A stretch of DNA of 64,000 nucleotides from an uncultured Latescibacterota bacterium (GTDB taxonomy: Bacteria; Latescibacterota; UBA2968; UBA8231), in contig OX638377.1 in assembly GCA_951813615.1 (NCBI GenBank), forward strand, positions 4,924,599 through 4,988,598. Reading direction: 5' to 3'. Below the pieces are notes generated by a model. The model saw only the letters and a list, made by a program, of their open reading frames with translations, searched no databases and was not told the DNA's origin. The first letter of the stretch is position 1; each line of letters opens with the position of its first letter. Below are positions 9,206 to 16,787 of the stretch, one piece after another. The translations under genes were made by a program, and so were the position numbers.

Positions 9206-11467
9206 TCAATACGCTACCCCGACAACTCCCACTTGTTTCTCCTCCCCGGTCCCCGCATCCAAAGCAACGGAAAAAATATAGTGGCCTGGAGGGACCGCAT
9301 TGTCCTCATCGTCGCGCCCATCCCAAAAACGGGGGAATCGACCGCTCATATCCAAGCCTTCGTAGAGGTTGCGGATCAACCGGCCACTCAAGTCGTAGAT
9401 CCCAAGCCGCACCCGAGTCGGGCGGGCTATGTTGGTGATGTCATAGGTAATGGCTGCCCACTCGTTGACCCCGTCGCCATTGGGGGTAAAAACGCTGGGG
9501 ACGGCCGCTACGTTCACTAGTAGTTCATCGGTAATTGGCACGTTGACAAAGAGGTTTTCTGGATCGAGGGTGCCCACGGCTTTGCGGTCTGGATCATCCA
9601 TGCCTTCCCGGCTCAAATCCGCGGCATTACCGGCCAACACCACTTGACCCAACACCTCGTTGTTGGCGTTGAGTGCCCGGCCTGCAAAGCGAGTTCCTAG
9701 GCGCAGGACCGTATTCTCAAATTCTAAGCTCAAGAGTACCCCATCCTCCTCAATTCGCGGGAAGGCCATGACCAAGGCGTCGTCGCGCACAGCCACCACG
9801 CTAAAGCCATTCTGCTCGACCGGGAGCGCCGCGAGGGACAAGCCGGAAAAATCCGCCGTTGCTGCCGTGCCGTCGGGTCGGCGTATCTCCACTAGGCCAA
9901 TCGATTCGGTGCGCAGCGGTGTGCTGATTTCAAAGCGGTCAAAGCCCGCATTCTGGGGAGAGGATTTGACCAGGACGCCATACGTGAAGCGGGTGGCTTG
10001 GCCTAAAATGGCGGTGCGGGGGAGAATCTCGGCGATGAGGGAATCGGCGAAGACGGGCCGAAAAACATCCCAAGCTACCCCGCCGATGCCAGAAGCCGCA
10101 TCGACATCGGCGTTGAAGAATTCGATCATAACTTGAAAATAGCGCCGCGGACTAGGCGATACGATCAGCGTCCCCGCCCCTTGCACTTGGAGTTGGTCTG
10201 GGGCGACAATACCCTCGGGCGAATAGGGGGGGGACCAAGGACTCCAATTGGTGAGATCTTCGCGAATCACCGATTTTTGGTCGCTCGCTAACTTGTTGTA
10301 GCTCGCCTGATCAAGGGTGATCTGGGCCCGCTGTTCAAAAGGCAACTGACCAAAGGTCAAAAGTGCCTCGCGCCCGTCCATCTCTTCGTTGTCTAGGACA
10401 TTGGCGATCAGGCTCTCGAGGTCGCTGTCTTCTACATCCTCGGCTCTCTTCCAAGGCGCGTCGATGGGGATGTCGAAAACAGTATCGCCCCGCTGCTCAA
10501 GTCGGCCAGAGGATTGCTTGCCGATCCGGGTAAACTCGACCGGCTGGGGATCTTCCCCAGTGCGGGTGCGGACCTGCACCCTAGAACGGGCTGGATCGCC
10601 CACCTGCTCTTCAACCCAGCGCAAACGGCCCAAAAGCGCCCGATCGCCAAAGTCGAATACGTTGGAAATGTACACGGCCTGCGGCACAAAACCCTCGCTG
10701 AACACTTGGAACTCGGCGATCTCAAAGTCCGCGGCCGTCAGGGATTTGAGCCGCAAAAAGCGCACGAAGCGGGTGGGGATTCTCACATCTACCACTGCTT
10801 CTTGGTTCTGCCCCTCAAAGGCGACAGTTTCCCAGATCAGACTGCCCTCGCGACGCGATTCGGGCCGACCGTCATTGACGAAAATTTCGTAGCCCTTCAA
10901 AAAGTCGTCTTGGGACTGGAAATCGGGGGCCGGAAAGGCCGGATCGGCGTTGCGCGGAAAAAACTTGAACCGATTGACGCCAAAAATAGCCCCCAAGTCG
11001 AATTCGATGAGTAGGCCAAAGGCCCCGGTGCCCCCCGTGCCCGAGGATCTCAAGGCTAAGGCGGTATTTCCGTCGTCGTCGAACATCTGCGGAAAGTCGG
11101 CTTCGAGAAAGCGGAAGGAGGGGATGGGCGTGACGACGCTGCCACCGCGCTCCTTAGAGTTGACGCCGATCAATATGTTGTCTGTCGTATCGGCCTGCTG
11201 CGGAAAGATCCAACGCTCGCGCTCGAAGGGAGCAAAGTCGATGACACCGCCGGGCGCATTGGACTGATCGACAGTCGCCGGGTCGAGAATTACTAGGGCC
11301 GGAATCTCCCCGCCGCCATCCTCCCAAGACAACCCACTCTCGCCCCCTAGTTGGACGACTTCCATTTGGGCCCCAACTGGTGACTGGGCACTCAATGCTC
11401 CGAGGGCTAAGGACAGGATAAGCGTTCTAAGCGCGATCCGCCGCCTGTAGTCCTTTCGAACTGCCAT
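9206..11467 (-). CDS. Exported protein with discoidin-like regions and FlgD-like C-terminal domain
   Basis: About 753 residues from the ATG at 11467, which gives a positively charged signal peptide (VRKDYRRR, then IALRTLILSLALGALSA, cleavage near GAQ). Longer readings up to a TTG at 11554 exist, and no start has a strong ribosome site, so the start is uncertain. A discoidin-like section (residues about 130-270, ending DFEIAEFQVFSEGF) is followed by two fibronectin-like regions with WSPWSPPY and RRYFQVMIEF, a segment AEILPRTAILGQATRFTYGV, and the FlgD-like tail: FTPNGDGVNEW, LGIYDLSGRLIRNL, WDGRDDEDNAVPPGHYIFS. It is a paralogue of the 387-2309 and 16784-19372 products. Its stop lies close upstream of the unknown exported pair, which suggests joint expression and a surface complex. 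Confidence 0.78.
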   Translation of the reverse strand: MAVRKDYRRRIALRTLILSLALGALSAQSPVGAQMEVVQLGGESGLSWEDGGGEIPALVILDPATVDQSNAPGGVIDFAPFERERWIFPQQADTTDNILIGVNSKERGGSVVTPIPSFRFLEADFPQMFDDDGNTALALRSSGTGGTGAFGLLIEFDLGAIFGVNRFKFFPRNADPAFPAPDFQSQDDFLKGYEIFVNDGRPESRREGSLIWETVAFEGQNQEAVVDVRIPTRFVRFLRLKSLTAADFEIAEFQVFSEGFVPQAVYISNVFDFGDRALLGRLRWVEEQVGDPARSRVQVRTRTGEDPQPVEFTRIGKQSSGRLEQRGDTVFDIPIDAPWKRAEDVEDSDLESLIANVLDNEEMDGREALLTFGQLPFEQRAQITLDQASYNKLASDQKSVIREDLTNWSPWSPPYSPEGIVAPDQLQVQGAGTLIVSPSPRRYFQVMIEFFNADVDAASGIGGVAWDVFRPVFADSLIAEILPRTAILGQATRFTYGVLVKSSPQNAGFDRFEISTPLRTESIGLVEIRRPDGTAATADFSGLSLAALPVEQNGFSVVAVRDDALVMAFPRIEEDGVLLSLEFENTVLRLGTRFAGRALNANNEVLGQVVLAGNAADLSREGMDDPDRKAVGTLDPENLFVNVPITDELLVNVAAVPSVFTPNGDGVNEWAAITYDITNIARPTRVRLGIYDLSGRLIRNLYEGLDMSGRFPRFWDGRDDEDNAVPPGHYIFSVALDAGTGEEKQVGVVGVAY

Positions 11468-11578
11468 GAATTGTAGCATGGTTGGCATATCTGTCTGACT
11501 CGATTTTTCTGAGCTAAGGCAAATAACTGTATGAAATACGAGAAGACACAGCAACCAAAATCCGGCAATGTATATCAG

Positions 11579-13501
11579 CTACGGTTGGTTCGCCTCAATC
11601 CGGATCTCGCCCGTAAACCCACCGGCGATCAAACGTTCCGCTAGGGCCTGGGCCGCACTACTCGGCAGGTTTCTATTGGCCCTAATGCCCAGCCGCCCGC
11701 CTACTTTTTCTAGCTTTGCCAAGCCCGCTAAACTCTGCAATTTCTCGTTAAATTGGACAAATAAATGGCCTTCAATGCTCCTAAGTTCGCCTAGCCCAGC
11801 CACGTCTACCAAAGCACCGTTTCGCTCTAAGAGCAGATTCCCGAGTACCACTTTGAGGGCATACAATCCACTTAGCGTCTTTAGTGCGTTGTTATGGCGG
11901 ATGATCAGATCGCCGCCTAAGCGGGATAGGGAGCCCAATCCCGCGACGCTAGCCAACGCCTTGTTGCCTTCGAGCAGGAGTCCATCTTCCACGATTTCGA
12001 GGCGGCGCAAGCCCTGCAAATCAACCAGCGACCCATTGCCAACTATCGCCAGTTTACCTCCGACAGTCGAAAGGCGATGCAGTCCCTCCACGCTAGTCAA
12101 CGACCCGTTTTTCTGCAGCAAGATCCCTCCCTCCATACGCTCCAAACGACCTAGGCCTGCCAAATTTTGCAGGATGCCGTTGGACTGGATGAGCAAATCG
12201 CTTTTCAGGTCGGCCAAGCGGCGCAAGCCCTGCAAATCAACCAGCGACCCATTGCCGACTAGGGTCAGCTTACCTCCGACGCTTTCCATTTTGTGCAGCC
12301 CTTCCAACGTCGTCAGCGAGGGGTTGTTCTCGATCCGCAGAAACCCATCTACGGCACCTAAACGGCGCAGTCCAACCAGATCAGTCAGGGCACCGTTGCC
12401 GAAGATGGATAGGTTCCCTCGTATCCGGCTTAGGCGGTGTAGCCCTTCCAAACTGAGCAGGGCGCCATTATCGATGACCAGTAAATCGCCGCCGATGTAG
12501 TCCAGACGGCGCAGATCCGCCAAACTTTGCAGCGCGCTATTGCCGATGATCAAAAGGATTCCCTCAATGCGGGCCAAGCCCGCCAAGCCTTCGAGATTGG
12601 GCAGGACGTTATTGGCCTGAATCAGCAAATCGCCCCCGATGCTCTCGCACTTGACCAAGCCCGCCAAAGATACCAGCGCATCGTTTTTCTCGACTCTCAG
12701 GCTACCCCCGATCTGACTCAGGCTACCCAAGCCCGCCAAGCGCTCCAGACGGGCGTTGCCGATGACCAATACATTCCCAGCGACGCGCTTGAGTTGTTCT
12801 AGGCCCGCTAGCTCGACCAAGACTCTATTTCTCTTGATCCGCAAAAAATCGCCCACGTCCTCCAGCCGCCGCAGCCCTCCCAACGCTTGCAACGCCCGAT
12901 TGCGCTCTATGGCCAGCCCGCCCTTTAGGCGCTTGATTCCCTCCAAGCCCACCAGACTTTTTAGCGATCCATTGCCGACGACGAGGACCTGCCCCTCTAT
13001 CGCCTCCAATCGCTCCAACCCATCAATGTGGGCGAGGCGGCGATTGAATTGAATCCTGAGCGACCCGCCCACACGACTAATCTGACGCAACCCCCTCAGG
13101 CCGACCAAGGCATCGTTGCGCTCGATGATTAAGCTACCCCCCAATTCCTCCAGAGACCGCAATCCATCCAAATCTACGAGTTGGGGATTGCGCCGGATTC
13201 GCAGACTGCCCCCAATCCGCTTTACGTGATTTAGGCCCGCCAAACTTTGCAACGAATCACAATGCTCAATGCTCAGATCGCCTCCTATATATTCGAGCCG
13301 CTCCAACCCATGCAGCGTTTCCAGTTGGTCGCTCTGCACGAGCAAATGCCCTGCAACAGACTGGCTTGTCAAAGCGCGCAGGTCGGCTGCCGAATCGATG
13401 ACCAACCCTTCTGCTGGTTTGTTCGACTCAGCCGCTTGTACCGGACCAACACTCCAACACAACATCCCAATCAGCAGTGCAACCAAGGCTCTATGATCCA
13501 T
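11579..13501 (-). CDS. Exported receptor-L-domain-like leucine-rich repeat protein
   Basis: 640 residues from the ATG at 13501, which gives a signal peptide (LVALLIGMLCWSVGPVQA). From residue 53 to 603 the protein is an uninterrupted array: one 23-residue unit and then 22 units of exactly 24 residues with consensus LxIxxNxxLxxLxGLxxLxxIGGx. A 37-residue cap follows. The period and the GL/GN pattern match the Receptor L / ECM33-type leucine-rich repeat solenoid rather than the 20-23-residue classical bacterial repeats. These solenoids normally bind proteins or glycans outside the cell; no catalytic residues are visible. It lies between the FlgD-like gene (9206) and the UnbV gene (13551) on the same strand, with a 49-base gap to the latter. 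Confidence 0.8.
   Translation of the reverse strand: MDHRALVALLIGMLCWSVGPVQAAESNKPAEGLVIDSAADLRALTSQSVAGHLLVQSDQLETLHGLERLEYIGGDLSIEHCDSLQSLAGLNHVKRIGGSLRIRRNPQLVDLDGLRSLEELGGSLIIERNDALVGLRGLRQISRVGGSLRIQFNRRLAHIDGLERLEAIEGQVLVVGNGSLKSLVGLEGIKRLKGGLAIERNRALQALGGLRRLEDVGDFLRIKRNRVLVELAGLEQLKRVAGNVLVIGNARLERLAGLGSLSQIGGSLRVEKNDALVSLAGLVKCESIGGDLLIQANNVLPNLEGLAGLARIEGILLIIGNSALQSLADLRRLDYIGGDLLVIDNGALLSLEGLHRLSRIRGNLSIFGNGALTDLVGLRRLGAVDGFLRIENNPSLTTLEGLHKMESVGGKLTLVGNGSLVDLQGLRRLADLKSDLLIQSNGILQNLAGLGRLERMEGGILLQKNGSLTSVEGLHRLSTVGGKLAIVGNGSLVDLQGLRRLEIVEDGLLLEGNKALASVAGLGSLSRLGGDLIIRHNNALKTLSGLYALKVVLGNLLLERNGALVDVAGLGELRSIEGHLFVQFNEKLQSLAGLAKLEKVGGRLGIRANRNLPSSAAQALAERLIAGGFTGEIRIEANQP
11693..13345 (-). 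repeat. 72-bp tandem repeat array encoding 24-residue L-domain repeats
   Basis: The array has one 69-bp unit followed by 22 units of 72 bp with no insertion or deletion. Most units have diverged, but two segments beginning near 12003 and 12222 share an identical stretch of more than 30 bases, which points to a recent internal duplication or gene conversion. Confidence 0.8.
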
Positions 13502-13550
13502 TGTGGGTTCTTGGGCCAAAATTCCCCTAGTCAACGCGGAGGACTCAAAG

Positions 13551-15170
13551 TCAGCGAGTAGGTTGGACTACCCGTATAATCTGATCGGCTTCAACAGCAG
13601 CCAACGTCTGCATTTGGCCGTCGGGCCAGCGAATCGCAATATCCGCCTTTGTCGCCCGACCGAGGCCAAAATGGAGGCGGGGATCGTGGCTGGATAGATA
13701 GCTTCCCCCGGACTGGCGCTCCCGCACCTGACGCACACCGCCGGCGGTAACGGTGACGCGGGTGCCCAGTGCATCCCGCTGACCAGCACCGACCAAGAGG
13801 AGTTCGATCCAGTGCTGGCGATTGCCCCCGTCGTTGCGCAACAGACGAGGCCGCCCGGCCACGGTGGTCGCCAGCAAATCCGGATCGCCGTCGTTGTCCC
13901 AATCAACCGCCGCTGCGCCGCGAACCACGCTCTCAACGACAAAGTCGGCACCCAATTGGTCGGAGACCTCCTCAAAATGGGCACCGCCTTGGTTGCGCAG
14001 CATAAGGTCGGGTTGGGCGTAGCGAAGGTCGGCGTCGAGTTGCTCGATATTATCCACCACGTGCCCGTTGCCGACATATAAATCGAGGTCACCGTCATTG
14101 TCGTAGTCCATAAATTTGGTCCCGAATCCCAAGGGCAGGTAACTGGGTGCCCCCAAGCCGAAGTGGGCGGTAAAATCGGCAAAGCGCCCCCGGCCATCGT
14201 TCCAGTAGAGGGTGTTGGTCTCGCGCGAGTAATTGGTCACGAAAAGATCGGCGTACCCGTCGTTGTCGAAATCGCCGAAGTCCACCCCCATACCGGCCTC
14301 GGCGTGCCCATCTTCGTTGTATTGCACTCCGGCTCGCAGGCCGATCTCGACAAAGCGCCTCCCTTGGTTTTCGTAGAGAAAATTCGGCGTGCCGTCGTTG
14401 GCCACGTAAATATCTGTATCGCCGTCCAAGTCGCTGTCTGCAAAGGCCACGCCCAGTCCCCGGCCCACCGCACGGATGCCCATCCTCTTGGTCACATCGA
14501 CAAAGCGCCTTCCCTCGTTGCGATAGAGCACATCCCCAATGGATGCGTAGGTGCTTGGCTCGCAGTAAAAGCGAATCGCCCCCCGCTGGCATTGGATATT
14601 GCCCTGCAAGCTGAAATGCACATAATTGGCCACAAAAAGGTCCAAATCTCCATCGTTGTCGAAATCCAAAAATCCGGTGCTGGTGCTCCAGCGCCCGTCG
14701 CCCACACCGACTATTTGGGTAACGTCTGCAAAGCGCCCCTCACCGTCATTGCTCAACAGCACATTGGGGCCGAAGTTGGTCGCGTAGAGATCTTGATCCC
14801 CATCGTTGTCGAAATCGCCCGCCGCACATCCCATGCCGTAGCCCCGGTCGTCAGCTCCAGATGCGACACTGAGGTCGGCAAAAGTCCCATCGCCAGCGTT
14901 GCGATAGAAGCGATTGATGGGCGGAGTCGGGGGAAGGGTTCCCGAGAGATGGGCACCATTGATCAGGTAGAGGTCCTGCCAGCCGTCCCCATCGGCGTCA
15001 AAAAACGCCGCGCCTGCACCAAAGGTCTCGACATAGTAGTATTCGCCTTGAGCGCCGTTGTAGTGCTGGAAGTCAATCCCGGCTTCTCGGGCGACTTCCC
15101 GGTAGCGCACCTGTGCCTCTGCAGCGACGACACAAGCGCACAAGATGGACAATACTGCGTATCTTCTCAT
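13551..15170 (-). CDS. FG-GAP/VCBS repeat protein with ASPIC/UnbV C-terminal domain (CRTAC1-like)
   Basis: 539 residues with a signal peptide (residues 1-19, ending AAEAQ). The body is a beta-propeller of FG-GAP/VCBS repeats, each with a calcium-type loop: FFDADGDGWQDLYL, GDFDNDGDQDLYA, DFDNDGDLDLFVANY, DSDLDGDTDIYVANDG, GDFDNDGYADLFVTN, MDYDNDGDLDLYVGNG, DWDNDGDPDLLA. The last 70 residues match ASPIC/UnbV (GTRVTVTAGGVRQVRERQSGGSYLSSHDPRLHFGLG split over several strands, then IRWPDGQMQTL). The length is typical. In many bacteria the UnbV domain is found with TPR domains in one protein; here a TPR lipoprotein is encoded divergently 90 bases away. Role outside the cell: adhesion or ligand binding by inference. 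Confidence 0.9.
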   Translation of the reverse strand: MRRYAVLSILCACVVAAEAQVRYREVAREAGIDFQHYNGAQGEYYYVETFGAGAAFFDADGDGWQDLYLINGAHLSGTLPPTPPINRFYRNAGDGTFADLSVASGADDRGYGMGCAAGDFDNDGDQDLYATNFGPNVLLSNDGEGRFADVTQIVGVGDGRWSTSTGFLDFDNDGDLDLFVANYVHFSLQGNIQCQRGAIRFYCEPSTYASIGDVLYRNEGRRFVDVTKRMGIRAVGRGLGVAFADSDLDGDTDIYVANDGTPNFLYENQGRRFVEIGLRAGVQYNEDGHAEAGMGVDFGDFDNDGYADLFVTNYSRETNTLYWNDGRGRFADFTAHFGLGAPSYLPLGFGTKFMDYDNDGDLDLYVGNGHVVDNIEQLDADLRYAQPDLMLRNQGGAHFEEVSDQLGADFVVESVVRGAAAVDWDNDGDPDLLATTVAGRPRLLRNDGGNRQHWIELLLVGAGQRDALGTRVTVTAGGVRQVRERQSGGSYLSSHDPRLHFGLGRATKADIAIRWPDGQMQTLAAVEADQIIRVVQPTR

Positions 15171-15260
15171 ATACTAACTGCTTGGCTACTTTGACCGGTA
15201 ATCTAACCGCATCGACAAACCGGAACCCTCGTGCAAATACACTTAAAAAACGGGCGCTCA

Positions 15261-16787
15261 ATGTCCCGCGTTCACCTGCCGAGCAAAAAGGTCTTGGCTT
15301 GGCTTGGGGCCGCCTTTTGTCTCCTCATCTGCGCCTGTGGACCCAAGGAGCGAGACCCCTTGGTCAGCGCCGGTATGTACGCCTTTGCTCAAGAGCGCTA
15401 CAGCGAAGCCATCGTCGCCTTTCACAAGGCGCTGGCTTCACGCGCCGACGATTACGAAGTCCACCACTATCTCGCTCGCTCTTACCTAGCCCTAAGCAAA
15501 TTCCCCCAAGCCCTGCGCGCGATCGAACACGCGATTGAACTAGCCCCCAAAAAAGACCAGACGCGCTCCGAGTTATACGAAGTCCTCGGCATCATCCACA
15601 CAGCCCGCTACACCTCCAGAGCGTACAGCCAAAACCAGCACCGCGATGTCGAAGCAGCGCGAGCCGCCTTTGCGCAGGCGACTGCGCTCGATCCCCACCG
15701 AGCAACGGCGTACTACAACTTGGGCTTACTGCACGGCTATCGCAAAGAAGTAGATCAGGCCCAAGCAGCGTACACGGCGGCCTTGGAGGCGGATTCCACC
15801 TTGGCACCAGCCTACAAGAAATTGGGCAAAATCCAGCGGGAACAGGGGTTCCCATCCGAGGCGGCGGCGGCCTTCAAAAAAGCGGTGCGCTTCGACCCAC
15901 AGGATGCCGAAGCTCATTTTCTCTTGGGATTGGCCCAGCGCGATATGGGCGATAATGAGGCAGCTTTGCAGTCGCTCCTCAAGGCCACCGAACTCAACCC
16001 CGACTCGCCCAAGCTCCGCCTCAACCTCGGCAATGTCTATCTTCGCTTGGGCCGCCGCGAAGAGGGCAAGCGGGAAATGGCCCGTTCTGAAAGCCTGCGC
16101 CAGCAGCATCGGGGGCTGCACTCCGAAATCTCCCCGCCGGCGCACAAATCGCTCTCCATCGGCTCGGCGCGGGATCACTACAATATGGGTTTGAAGCACC
16201 AGATGGTCGGCGAAACCGACCAAGCTTTGTTGGAGTTTCGGCGCGCTGTCGAAATCAAACCCGATCACAAAGACGCCCACATCGGCCTCGGCCTCCTCCT
16301 CGCCGAGCAAGGCCGGCACAAACTGGCGGCCCGGTATTTCCAGCGGGCCATTGAGCTAGATCCAGAAAACCCCGTTTTGTACGTGCATCTAGGCAATGCT
16401 CTCTATCAGTCGGGATCCCTCGAAAGGGCGGCCCAAACCTTTGCCCAAGCGAGCCAACTCGACTCCTCCCTCGTCGAGCCTCCCTACATGCTCGGTCTGA
16501 TCGCCGCCCAAGAGCGCCAGTTCAAAGAAGCCGCGCGATTTTTTGCCCAAGCCACGGCCCTCTCCCCCCAATACGCCAAGGCTCACTTCAACCTAGGGGT
16601 AGCCCATGCCCAGCTCGGAGACTTCGCTGCGGCCCGGACCGCCTACCAACGCTTTGTCGAATTGGAGCCCGAAGATGGGCGCGGACACCTCTACTTGGGC
16701 GATGCCTGCGAAGCACTCGGCCTGCTCGAAGAGAGTCTAAAGCATCGAGCGCGTGGTCAGCAGCTTTTGGAACGAGATGAAAACTAA
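15261..16787 (+). CDS. TPR-repeat lipoprotein
   Basis: About 508 residues from the ATG at 15261; a GTG at 15231 would add ten residues before the signal peptide and is less likely. The signal sequence KKVLAWLGAAFCLLICAC ends in a lipobox with cysteine, so the protein is probably lipid-anchored in the envelope. The rest is TPR units, with repeated A-x-x-x-Y-x-x-A-x-x-x-D-P patterns such as AEAHFLLGLAQRDMGDNEAA, AHIGLGLLLAEQGRHKLAAR and AKAHFNLGVAHAQLGDFAAA; roughly ten units are visible in two blocks separated by a linker near residues 290-315. TPR proteins scaffold protein complexes. It is divergent from the UnbV gene and its last 4 bases overlap the end of the convergent FlgD-like gene. Confidence 0.88.
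   Translation: MSRVHLPSKKVLAWLGAAFCLLICACGPKERDPLVSAGMYAFAQERYSEAIVAFHKALASRADDYEVHHYLARSYLALSKFPQALRAIEHAIELAPKKDQTRSELYEVLGIIHTARYTSRAYSQNQHRDVEAARAAFAQATALDPHRATAYYNLGLLHGYRKEVDQAQAAYTAALEADSTLAPAYKKLGKIQREQGFPSEAAAAFKKAVRFDPQDAEAHFLLGLAQRDMGDNEAALQSLLKATELNPDSPKLRLNLGNVYLRLGRREEGKREMARSESLRQQHRGLHSEISPPAHKSLSIGSARDHYNMGLKHQMVGETDQALLEFRRAVEIKPDHKDAHIGLGLLLAEQGRHKLAARYFQRAIELDPENPVLYVHLGNALYQSGSLERAAQTFAQASQLDSSLVEPPYMLGLIAAQERQFKEAARFFAQATALSPQYAKAHFNLGVAHAQLGDFAAARTAYQRFVELEPEDGRGHLYLGDACEALGLLEESLKHRARGQQLLERDEN

Noticed and set aside
11693..13345. Possible CRISPR-like or satellite repeat
   Set aside because: The 72-bp period is coding, without spacers, and gives a regular leucine-rich protein.
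14163..15194. Plus-strand open frame of 343 codons with a PhyH-unrelated, valine-rich product
   Set aside because: It is antisense to the UnbV gene; the repeated DNDGD loops keep the reverse frame free of stops. The product has no family pattern.
15231..15260. GTG start ten codons upstream for the TPR lipoprotein
   Set aside because: It places extra residues before the signal peptide and has no ribosome site; ATG at 15261 is preferred.
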